Positions 1 through 5,023 of a stretch of 6,765 nucleotides of DNA are shown one piece after another (position 1 is the first letter of the stretch; every line of letters starts with the position of its first letter). The DNA is taken from NCBI GenBank assembly GCA_024276255.1, contig JAJRXO010000602.1:1-6765 (forward strand), in the 5' to 3' direction. Under the pieces are notes generated by a model. The model did no database searches. It was not told where the DNA came from and saw only the letters and a list, made by a program, of their open reading frames with translations. A program made the position numbers and the translations under genes. This stretch comes from Chloroflexota bacterium. GTDB taxonomy: Bacteria; Chloroflexota; Anaerolineae; J102.

Positions 1-192
1 GCGGGCGCGTTCCTCGTCGGCCTCACGCCGCGCGGTTTCGGCCGCGGTCAGCCCTTCCACGATACGCTGCTTGCGCTCATCCAGCATCTTGCGCAAAGCC
101 GGGAAGACGAAGCGGTTGAGCAGAAAATACAGCAGGATAAAGTTAACAATCTGCGCCAGCAGATAGGGACCATTGATACCCAGTTGGGCCAT
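1..192 (-). CDS. atpF: F1F0 ATP synthase subunit b, 5' part (runs off the left edge)
   Basis: Subunit b forms the peripheral stalk that holds the F1 head against subunit a in the membrane. The first 64 residues are visible. A short N-terminal stretch (LGINGPYLLAQ) leads into one hydrophobic helix (about residues 12-29, IVNFILLYFLLNRFVF), followed by a charged, Arg/Glu/Ala-rich segment (KMLDERKQRIVEG, AAETARREADEERAR) that begins the long cytoplasmic coiled coil; this is the classic b-subunit layout. Two ATG codons are adjacent at 195 and 192. I prefer the second because it lies 6 bases after the GGAGG core of a strong Shine-Dalgarno (198-205), while the first is only 3 bases away. It follows atpE with a 54-base gap, in the usual a-c-b order. 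The C-terminal part that contacts subunit delta is outside the window. Confidence 0.93.
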   Translation of the reverse strand, partial: MAQLGINGPYLLAQIVNFILLYFLLNRFVFPALRKMLDERKQRIVEGLTAAETARREADEERAR

Positions 193-197
193 CATGT

Positions 198-205
198 ACC
201 TCCTT
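198..205 (-). promoter_or_regulatory. Strong Shine-Dalgarno of atpF
   Basis: On the minus strand this reads AAGGAGGT, a full match to the 16S anti-Shine-Dalgarno. Its spacing favours the second of two adjacent ATG codons (192) as the atpF start. Confidence 0.75.
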
Positions 206-206
206 T

Positions 207-223
207 TGCTGTTCTATACAGCA
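207..223 (-). promoter_or_regulatory. RNA hairpin between atpE and atpF
   Basis: The minus strand reads TGCTGT, loop ATAGA, ACAGCA: a perfect 6-bp stem with a 5-base loop that ends just before the atpF Shine-Dalgarno. It is not followed by a T-run, so it is not a typical terminator. A role in mRNA processing or in adjusting translation of b relative to c is inference from its place. Confidence 0.4.
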
Positions 224-246
224 TGTGGGGTGGCCGGATGCCAGTT

Positions 247-480
247 TTATTGCAAACCAGGAGCGCCCACAAACAGCAAAAGAAGCGCAACGACTAGGGC
301 GTAAATAGCAATCGATTCCGCAAACACAATACCAAGAATCATGTTCGTGCGAATTTCACCGGAGACTTCGGGGTTGCGGCCCATGGCCTGCAGAGCACCC
401 ATCACCAGCAAACCGATACCAATACCAGGGCCAATAGCGCCAAGACCGATTGCAAGACCGGGAGCAAGAATCTCAATCAT
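247..480 (-). CDS. atpE: F1F0 ATP synthase subunit c (c-ring proteolipid)
   Basis: Subunit c forms the membrane rotor ring that carries ions past subunit a. The 77-residue protein has the expected two-helix hairpin. Helix 1 (about 5-33) carries the glycine-rich packing motif (GLGAIGPGIGIG, 12-23), the polar loop is GRNPE (34-38), and helix 2 (about 46-71) carries the ion-carrying carboxylate Glu55 in FAESIAIY. By alignment with the sodium-type c subunit of Ilyobacter, its key Gln is replaced by Ile22 and the Thr after AES by Ile57, while Ser56 and Tyr60 remain; this points to proton coupling. The ATG at 480 has a GGAGG 12 bases upstream, a longer gap than usual. The stop is TAA. It lies 111 bases downstream of atpB, behind a pyrimidine-rich leader, and needs high expression because each complex holds many c copies per a subunit. 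Confidence 0.96.
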   Translation of the reverse strand: MIEILAPGLAIGLGAIGPGIGIGLLVMGALQAMGRNPEVSGEIRTNMILGIVFAESIAIYALVVALLLLFVGAPGLQ

Positions 481-492
481 GATGGAACATTT

Positions 493-497
493 CCTCC
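493..497 (-). promoter_or_regulatory. Shine-Dalgarno of atpE, long spacing
   Basis: GGAGG on the minus strand, 12 bases before the atpE ATG at 480. An out-of-frame ATG sits between them, at 490. The atpE frame is certain from the protein, so the site is read as a real but widely spaced ribosome site. Confidence 0.6.
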
Positions 498-510
498 GTG
501 GGATAGTTTA

Positions 511-549
511 GGGTGAAGTAAGTACAAGAAACGGAAAAGTAAGGCAGAA
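511..549 (-). promoter_or_regulatory. Pyrimidine-rich leader upstream of atpE
   Basis: In the 111-base atpB-atpE gap, 32 of these 39 minus-strand bases are C or T. I see no stable hairpin and no convincing -10/-35 pair here. A U-rich unstructured leader is known to raise atpE translation in Escherichia coli, so a similar translational enhancer is plausible here, by analogy only. Confidence 0.35.
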
Positions 550-591
550 TCGGGCAAAATGGAATTTACGCTGCGATCCTGAGAGAAGCGA

Positions 592-1623
592 TCAATGATG
601 TTCGTCTCCGGCATGGCTGTGGGTTGCCTGCTCGAAGTAAATAAACGTGAGGATAGCGAAAACAAAGGCCTGCATAAAGCCGACAAACAGCTCCAGCCCC
701 ATAAACGGCAGGGGCAGCAGGAACGCCACCAGGAATGACATAACAAATAGCAAGACCTGTCCGGCAAAGATATTGCCGAAAAGTCGGAAGGCCAGGCTGA
801 TGATCTTGGCGAATTCGGAGATGAATTCGAGGATGCCCACAAAGAAGTCGATGGGCTTCATACCTGTGATCACCGGCATGGCAAAGCGCCGGAAATACTT
901 GAGTCCCATCTTGCGCACCCCGATTGCATGACTCAGCAACACCACAAAGAAGGCCAAGCCAATAGTCAGGTTCAGATCGGTAGCCGCAGCCCGGAGGAAG
1001 GGGGTGAGCACATAGCCGCCGGTGGTTTCTTCTGGATGATATTCCTTATCCGCGGCTTCGGCAGCCGCTGCTTCAGCCTCGATTTCACCCAACCGTTCTT
1101 TGTCCAGGATCACCTGATCTTTGGTGAGCGTGGTAATACCGGCAAATTCCGAAATCCCGTAGCCACGGGTGACGCCGCTGTTGGCGTAGGCCACTTCCAC
1201 CGGCTCGATCACCCCCACACTGTCAAAACCGGGCACCAGTTCCCACCAGTTGGCAAACAGCAGGAAGAGTAAAATCGTGAGAAAGGTTGGCAGCCAGGCA
1301 CGGGCTTTTTCTTTGCCGCCGATGTCGGTAAGCATGCCATCGAAGGCCTCAAAGATCCATTCCGCCAGATTCTGCAACCCATCAGGAACATCACTCATCT
1401 TGCGTACAGCCAGCAGGCCCAAAACCAGCACGGTGATGTCAGCCAACAGCGTCGCAATCAGGGTGTTGGTGAACTGGAAGCCACCAATTTTCAGACCCGG
1501 GATCTTTTCAGCCGGCAAGAGAATGGTTGGCAACGGCACTTTCACAAACAGGACGGATATGACCAATGCGGCCAATACGCCGATTATGAGGATGAGGTTC
1601 TTTCCCTGAAAGAGTTTACGCAC
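592..1623 (-). CDS. atpB: F1F0 ATP synthase subunit a, with a long hydrophilic insertion
   Basis: Subunit a is the membrane stator that forms the two ion half-channels beside the c ring. The 343-residue protein has an N-terminal membrane helix (about 9-28), further helices near 53-74 and 112-132, and the conserved C-terminal helices. The essential arginine is Arg280 in SLAFRLFGNIFAGQ (Escherichia coli Arg210). Gln318 matches E. coli Gln252; the co-varying pair Glu219/His245 appears here as Gln289 and Glu311. The tail is His-rich (THSHAGDEHH). Most homologues have about 230-280 residues. The extra length is mainly residues 136-203, between the ELVPG turn and the ATDLN motif, and includes an Ala/Glu-rich run. 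The start is GTG, supported by AAGGAG 8 bases upstream, and shares one base with the stop of the preceding gene. Confidence 0.96.
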   Translation of the reverse strand: MRKLFQGKNLILIIGVLAALVISVLFVKVPLPTILLPAEKIPGLKIGGFQFTNTLIATLLADITVLVLGLLAVRKMSDVPDGLQNLAEWIFEAFDGMLTDIGGKEKARAWLPTFLTILLFLLFANWWELVPGFDSVGVIEPVEVAYANSGVTRGYGISEFAGITTLTKDQVILDKERLGEIEAEAAAAEAADKEYHPEETTGGYVLTPFLRAAATDLNLTIGLAFFVVLLSHAIGVRKMGLKYFRRFAMPVITGMKPIDFFVGILEFISEFAKIISLAFRLFGNIFAGQVLLFVMSFLVAFLLPLPFMGLELFVGFMQAFVFAILTFIYFEQATHSHAGDEHH

Positions 1624-1850
1624 TAATCTTTCTCCTTCATTTCATCGGGTGGGGGGGGAGCAAGCAAAAGAAAACGCCCCTGGATGGTGCGGACAACATA
1701 AACGACAGCGACGATGGTGCCGATCAATAAGCTGGCAAAAAAACCCCACGGAGCTGTGTCCATGATTCGGTCCCAAAGGAGACCTAGCACCGGTGAGATT
1801 ATCAAAGTACTCCCCACCACAAGTAATAAACGAATAATGAGTCGGGTCAT
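1623..1850 (-). CDS. atpZ: Small AtpZ/AtpI-family membrane protein of the ATP synthase operon
   Basis: The 75-residue protein has two predicted membrane helices (about 5-25 and 35-53) joined by a short loop with LLWDRIMDTAPWGF. That pattern (G-x-WLDR before a Pro, then a second Gly-bearing helix) is typical of AtpZ/AtpI family proteins found at the head of atp operons, which are linked to assembly of the c ring or to Mg/Ca handling. The C-terminus is short, Pro-rich and then charged (APPPPDEMKEKD). The four prolines are encoded across an 8-base homopolymer. Its stop overlaps the atpB start by one base. The ATG at 1850 has no clear Shine-Dalgarno; a 6-codon reading frame ends 4 bases before it, so coupling is possible. 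The family is too divergent to separate AtpZ from AtpI by eye. Confidence 0.72.
   Translation of the reverse strand: MTRLIIRLLLVVGSTLIISPVLGLLWDRIMDTAPWGFFASLLIGTIVAVVYVVRTIQGRFLLLAPPPPDEMKEKD
1631..1637 (-). promoter_or_regulatory. Shine-Dalgarno that fixes the GTG start of atpB
   Basis: AAGGAGA on the minus strand, 7 bases before the GTG at 1623. It lies inside the end of the preceding gene and supports the GTG start rather than any ATG farther into atpB. Confidence 0.75.
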
Positions 1851-1948
1851 TGGCTCAGGGGTGGTGTACCGTCATTGGATAATCTGGGCGGGCCCATGGG
1901 GGTGCAGCGAACACCGTGGGCATCGACGTGAATTGTGGAAGCGATGGG

Positions 1949-1977
1949 AGTATAACCCAAGCTGTGCATGTGAGCAA
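1949..1977 (-). promoter_or_regulatory. Probable sigma-70-type promoter of the atp operon
   Basis: On the minus strand the -35 box is TTGCTC (1972-1977) and the -10 box is TATACT (1949-1954, five of six consensus bases), with an ideal 17-base spacer. A/T-rich sequence (AAAAATTT and GTTTTTATG) lies directly upstream, as in an UP element. Transcription would start near 1942, giving a leader of about 90 bases before atpZ. The position, in the only sizeable gap of the window and before the first atp gene, supports it. Confidence 0.6.
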
Positions 1978-1987
1978 ATTTTTCACA
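1969..1987. promoter_or_regulatory. Inverted repeat over the -35 box, possible operator
   Basis: TGTGA (1969-1973), 9 bases, then TCACA (1983-1987) form a perfect 5-bp inverted repeat that covers the -35 box at 1972-1977. The half-sites resemble those of CRP/FNR-type regulators, but the spacer is 9 and not 6 bases. Arms of this length arise often by chance. Confidence 0.25.
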
Positions 1988-2007
1988 ACATAAAAACGGT
2001 GATGAAG

Positions 2008-2032
2008 CGTACATTCACGTATGTGTCGCGTA
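2008..2032. repeat. Three CGTA half-sites at helical spacing
   Basis: CGTA occurs at 2008-2011, 2018-2021 and 2029-2032, with start-to-start spacing of 10 and 11 bases, close to one DNA turn. The array lies about 65-90 bases upstream of the predicted atp transcription start and outside any gene. It may be an activator site; this is inference. Confidence 0.3.
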
Positions 2033-2050
2033 TAACGCATCCCGCCGCCC

Positions 2051-2827
2051 CTACTCCTCTGCAGACAACACATGCACCCGCAGGCCAATGGGATCGCGGA
2101 GCGTAAGGCGCCGGGGCTCAGCATGCAGGATGGAGATATCTGCCTGCTGCACGCGTCCCTGCAGAGCATCCCAATCGGGTACGGCGAACACGGGCTCGCT
2201 GCCGTGCCGATGTTGTGGTTCCCGGCATCGCGTATTGCTGGCCCGGATCACCACAGGCACGTTTTCGGCTACCAGATGCACATGTCCAAAATAGGCCAGG
2301 CCCGTGGGCAAACCCAGCACATCACGATAAAAACGCACGCTGGCCGTGACATCGTGCGTATAAATCGATAGTTCCTGTAATCCATGCAGGGTAAGAGGAA
2401 GAGAAGGGGCGTCATCATGGCGGCGATGACTGCGCAGGGCCCGTCTTCGGGCAATATCCCAGTTTTTGGGATCTTCGGGCTGCAACAGCTCGATTGCATT
2501 GGCGCTGGGATCCAAGAATACGAGCAGGCTGGCCCCCGGCAGCATCTCGGCAAACACGACCGGCACGCCTGCCGTCAGCAGGGCGCCGCGAGCAGCGCCA
2601 AAGTCCGCAATATTCCAAGCCGGCACCACCCCATGAGGACCCCGTGTGCCGCAGGGCTGCGCATCCGGCAACATGCGCCAGCTCAGTCCCTCCAGCGTGT
2701 AGCTCAGGGGATGCCGGGTGTCGGGCTGGAGATGAAACAGGCGACGCCAGAAAGCCTCGGTGGCAGCCTCATCTACAACCCATGTTTCCAGCGCCACCAA
2801 CCTGACCAAAGGCCGCTCGGCGGGCAT
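2051..2827 (-). CDS. Tandem-domain VOC (glyoxalase/dioxygenase superfamily) protein
   Basis: The 258-residue protein has two VOC modules joined by an Arg/His/Asp-rich linker (about 124-142). Module 1 (about 8-117) ends with the typical strand FLDPSANAIELLQ, which keeps the usual ligand Glu113. Module 2 (about 146-256) shows the hallmark helix ASVRFYRDVLGLPTG and closes with LRDPIGLRVHVLS. The size and duplication match type I extradiol dioxygenases and catechol-2,3-dioxygenase-like proteins. By eye, the module 2 positions that normally hold His, His and Glu hold Glu152, Glu211 and His252, so ordinary Fe(II) dioxygenase chemistry is uncertain. I chose the ATG at 2827, because the longer upstream frame only overlaps the previous gene. 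It lies 4 bases after that gene's TGA and has no visible Shine-Dalgarno, so coupling is likely. No substrate can be named. Confidence 0.85.
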   Translation of the reverse strand: MPAERPLVRLVALETWVVDEAATEAFWRRLFHLQPDTRHPLSYTLEGLSWRMLPDAQPCGTRGPHGVVPAWNIADFGAARGALLTAGVPVVFAEMLPGASLLVFLDPSANAIELLQPEDPKNWDIARRRALRSHRRHDDAPSLPLTLHGLQELSIYTHDVTASVRFYRDVLGLPTGLAYFGHVHLVAENVPVVIRASNTRCREPQHRHGSEPVFAVPDWDALQGRVQQADISILHAEPRRLTLRDPIGLRVHVLSAEE

Positions 2828-2831
2828 GGTT

Positions 2832-3404
2832 TCAGTGACTGCGTTTGGAATCAGAGGGGCGGCGACGATAACGCGGACGATCGGGCAGCCGGTAGTTGCC
2901 CGGCTCCCGCCCGTCGGCCACGTCCAGGGCCTGCAGCAGGCGCTCGAAATGATGGATCGGATCTGTCTCCAGCAGGATATTGAGAATGCGGTCTTCCTGC
3001 AGCACGAAGGCCACATGCGTACGGAAATTACGATCGTCGACGCGCTTGATGGGGATGCCCACCTGCAGGGCGAAAGCGCCTTCAGCATCGCTGAGCGCGT
3101 GCACCACCTCGCCAGTGTACTCCATCCAGCTGGCCAGTCGCCGCACATCCAGGCCGCTTATCACATACAGCATGACATCGCGCTCGGCCAGCATTTGCAG
3201 GCGCTGGCCCAGATTCACACCCGGCGGAGGAATGGGAAAGGGATTGACGGCCGCAGGGTTGTAAATGCACACGGCCAGCGCACCTTCTTCTACCATATCG
3301 GCCGGGGTGAGCAAGGGACCGGCCACGCTGGGCAGGCGCATGCGGGGCAAGAATTCGCCCGCGGTGATGTTCAGGCCCGCCATCCGGGCGTGGGGATAAT
3401 CCAT
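2832..3404 (-). CDS. Peroxiredoxin-fold (redoxin-like) protein without the peroxidatic Cys motif
   Basis: The 190-residue protein follows the AhpC/TSA redoxin plan. The N-terminus AGEFLPRMRLPSVAG (15-29) matches the family's G-x-x-aPdF-x-Lps-x-G opening. Next come a strand (ALAVCIYN, 42-49), a helix leading to a strand (LGQRLQMLAERDVMLYVIS, 65-83), the segment VVHALSDAEGAFALQVGIP (100-118), and a final strand and helix (FRTHVAFVLQEDRI and HHFERLLQALD, to 161). Where peroxiredoxins carry PxxxT/SxxC, this protein has a Pro-rich run (NPAAVNPFPIPPPG, 49-62). The only Cys is Cys46, placed in the strand. Peroxidase activity is therefore unlikely; a binding, chaperone or scaffold role is possible. 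The C-terminal 25 residues are Arg-rich. AAGGA lies 8 bases before the ATG, and the previous stop is 1 base away. The call of the fold is by pattern, not by search. Confidence 0.7.
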   Translation of the reverse strand: MDYPHARMAGLNITAGEFLPRMRLPSVAGPLLTPADMVEEGALAVCIYNPAAVNPFPIPPPGVNLGQRLQMLAERDVMLYVISGLDVRRLASWMEYTGEVVHALSDAEGAFALQVGIPIKRVDDRNFRTHVAFVLQEDRILNILLETDPIHHFERLLQALDVADGREPGNYRLPDRPRYRRRPSDSKRSH

Positions 3405-3405
3405 G

Positions 3406-4182
3406 TTATTTTCCTTTCCACTGGGGAGCTCGTTTTTCGATAAAGGCCGTCATGCCCTCTTTTTGATCTTCGCTGGCAAAAAGCATCTGGAACAGCCGGC
3501 GCTCGAAGTACAGGCCTTCGTGCAGGCTGGTTTCCAGGGCTTTATTCACGGCCTCTTTGGCCAATTGCGCTGCCAGCGGCGCCTGGGCTGCCACTTTGGC
3601 GGCCAGCTTCAGCGCTTCTTCCAGATAGGTCTCCACCGGATAAACATGGTTGATCAGACCATGCGCCAGCGCCTCTTCGGTGTTCAAATAGCGCCCGGCC
3701 AGCACCATCTCCATGGCCAGCGGCTTGCCGATGGTGCGAGTGAGCCGCTGCGTGCCGCCAAAACCGGGGATTATGCCCAGGTTGATCTCGGGCTGGCCGA
3801 ACTGCGCCGACTCGCTGGCCACGATCATGTCGCAACTCATCGCCAGCTCGCAGCCGCCGCCCAGACAGTAGCCGCTCACAGCAGCGATGATGGGTGTCTT
3901 GATATGATGAATGGTCTCCCAGCGCGCGATCAGATCCTGGGTGAGCATGTCGGCCATGGAAGCATTGGCCATGGCTTTGATGTCGGCGCCGGCAGCAAAG
4001 GCACGCTCGTTGCCAGTGATGACAATGCAATGCACATCCGCATCGGCGTCAAACGCCTGCAGGGCTTCACCCAGCTCCCCCATCAGTTGCGGGCTGAGTG
4101 CATTCAGAGCCCGCGGCCGGTTGAAGCGGATCAACCCGACGCCGGTTTCCAGTTTTTCGCTGAGGATGTATTCGTAAGCCAT
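3406..4182 (-). CDS. Enoyl-CoA hydratase/isomerase (crotonase family)
   Basis: It probably hydrates trans-2-enoyl-CoA to 3-hydroxyacyl-CoA, as in beta-oxidation, in the cytoplasm. The 258-residue length is typical. Hallmarks are the CoA-binding and oxyanion segment AFAAGADIKAM (61-71, Ala66), the second oxyanion position Gly109 in YCLGGGCELAMSCD, and both catalytic glutamates of true hydratases: Glu112 (GGGCE) and Glu132 (FGQPEINLGIIPG). GGTQRLTR (142-149) and the C-terminal trimerisation helix region are also intact. Having both glutamates favours hydratase over isomerase, dehalogenase or decarboxylase members. The ATG at 4182 has GGAGG 5 bases upstream inside a 12-bp palindrome. A 76-base gap separates it from the SDR gene, the largest gap in this operon, and the next gene starts 1 base after its TAA. 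Confidence 0.93.
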   Translation of the reverse strand: MAYEYILSEKLETGVGLIRFNRPRALNALSPQLMGELGEALQAFDADADVHCIVITGNERAFAAGADIKAMANASMADMLTQDLIARWETIHHIKTPIIAAVSGYCLGGGCELAMSCDMIVASESAQFGQPEINLGIIPGFGGTQRLTRTIGKPLAMEMVLAGRYLNTEEALAHGLINHVYPVETYLEEALKLAAKVAAQAPLAAQLAKEAVNKALETSLHEGLYFERRLFQMLFASEDQKEGMTAFIEKRAPQWKGK

Positions 4183-4186
4183 GAGA

Positions 4187-4198
4187 ACCTCCGGAGGT
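4187..4198. promoter_or_regulatory. Palindromic Shine-Dalgarno of the enoyl-CoA hydratase gene
   Basis: ACCTCCGGAGGT is a perfect 12-bp palindrome that contains both the GGAGG ribosome site and its complement CCTCC. The two halves touch, so a full hairpin within one RNA is sterically impossible. It nevertheless supports the ATG at 4182, five bases after GGAGG. Confidence 0.6.
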
Positions 4199-4258
4199 GA
4201 AAGGCGTGACAGAGATACCCTGACGGGTGTGGTTTATATGATTGATGATGTTCACCCA

Positions 4259-5023
4259 TTATGCCATGTTTTTGCCGCCATCCACATGCCAGGCCGCACC
4301 GGTGACATAGCTGGCAGCATCCGAGGCCAGCCACAGGCACAGGGCAGCCACTTCTTCAGCCGTGCCCAGACGGCGCAAAGGGATATCGGCCCGCCAACGC
4401 TGCATCTGCGCCTCGTCATTCCGCAGCCGTTCGGTCATGGGAGTGATGATCACGCCCGGACACACGGCATTGACGCGGATACCGTATGCGGCCAGCTCGC
4501 GAGCCGCTTCTTTGGTGAAGCCCACCTGCCCGGCCTTGCTGGCAGCATAGGCTGATCGTAAATACAGGGGTTGCGATTTACCGGCGATGGAGGCGATATT
4601 GAGGATGACACCCCCGCCCTGCTCCCGCATACGTTGCGCTGCCTGCTGGGTGCACAGGAATGTACCCGTGAGATTGGTGTCAAGCGTGCGTTGCCAGTCG
4701 CTCAGAGGATGGTCGAGTATGGAATGCACGGGTTCGATACCGGCATTGTTCACCAGGATATCGATGCGTCCCCACTGCTGATCGATGGCAGCAAACAACG
4801 CCCGAACATCCTGCTCGTCCCCCACATCGCCCACATGAGCTATGGCGCTCAACCCCTCATCCTGCAGGGCCGCCACCGCGGCCTGCGCCCGTTCCGCCGC
4901 AAGATCATTGATGCACACGCGAGCGCCGGCCCGGGCAAAGGCGCGGGCAATGGCCAGGCCGATGCCGCGACCGCCGCCGGTCACACAAAGCACCTGCCCA
5001 TCAAAATGATACTCAGGATTCAT
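4259..5023 (-). CDS. Short-chain dehydrogenase/reductase (classical SDR)
   Basis: The 254-residue protein is a classical SDR oxidoreductase, acting on an alcohol/ketone pair such as a 3-hydroxyacyl or secondary alcohol substrate. The cofactor motif TGGGRGIG (15-22) and NNAG (92-95) are intact, as is the catalytic set Asn117, Ser145, Tyr159 and Lys163 (YAASK). Asp40 at the end of the second strand (VCIND) favours NAD(H) over NADP(H). PGVIITPMTERL (189-200) and the C-terminal VTGAAWHVDGG are typical of FabG-like enzymes. The ATG at 5023 is supported by GGGAGGT 7 bases upstream, although the frame stays open farther. The start overlaps the M20 gene by 11 bases. Being beside an enoyl-CoA hydratase, a 3-hydroxyacyl-CoA dehydrogenase role is reasonable but unproven. 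Confidence 0.92.
   Translation of the reverse strand: MNPEYHFDGQVLCVTGGGRGIGLAIARAFARAGARVCINDLAAERAQAAVAALQDEGLSAIAHVGDVGDEQDVRALFAAIDQQWGRIDILVNNAGIEPVHSILDHPLSDWQRTLDTNLTGTFLCTQQAAQRMREQGGGVILNIASIAGKSQPLYLRSAYAASKAGQVGFTKEAARELAAYGIRVNAVCPGVIITPMTERLRNDEAQMQRWRADIPLRRLGTAEEVAALCLWLASDAASYVTGAAWHVDGGKNMA

Noticed and set aside
1894..1920. Possible hairpin in the atp leader (GGTG, 7-base loop, CACC) as a terminator or riboswitch
   Set aside because: The 4-bp core stem is too short, there is no T-run, and it matches no riboswitch class I can recognise.
1983..2009. Imperfect stem TTCATCAC/GTTGTGAA around a T-run as terminator of the VOC gene
   Set aside because: The stem has two central mismatches and the T-run lies in the loop and not after the stem.
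1855..2169. Minus-strand open frame of 104 codons spanning the VOC end and the intergenic gap
   Set aside because: It has Cys/Arg/His-rich composition, no ribosome site or known domain, and overlaps the conserved VOC C-terminus and the promoter.
2828..3148. N-terminal extension of the VOC frame up to 3148
   Set aside because: The extra residues are an alternative frame of the redoxin-like gene (Trp/Cys/Ser/Arg-rich) and do not resemble a VOC domain. The ATG at 2827 just after the previous stop fits better.
3403..4200. Long plus-strand open frame (265 codons) opposite the enoyl-CoA hydratase gene
   Set aside because: It mirrors a gene with intact catalytic motifs; its protein is rich in Gln/His/Arg, matches no family I know, and results from codon bias on the opposite strand.
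4213..4232. Short hairpin ACCC-GTCA-GGGT in the SDR to enoyl-CoA hydratase gap as a terminator
   Set aside because: The 4-bp stem has no T-run after it, and the surrounding genes look like one operon.
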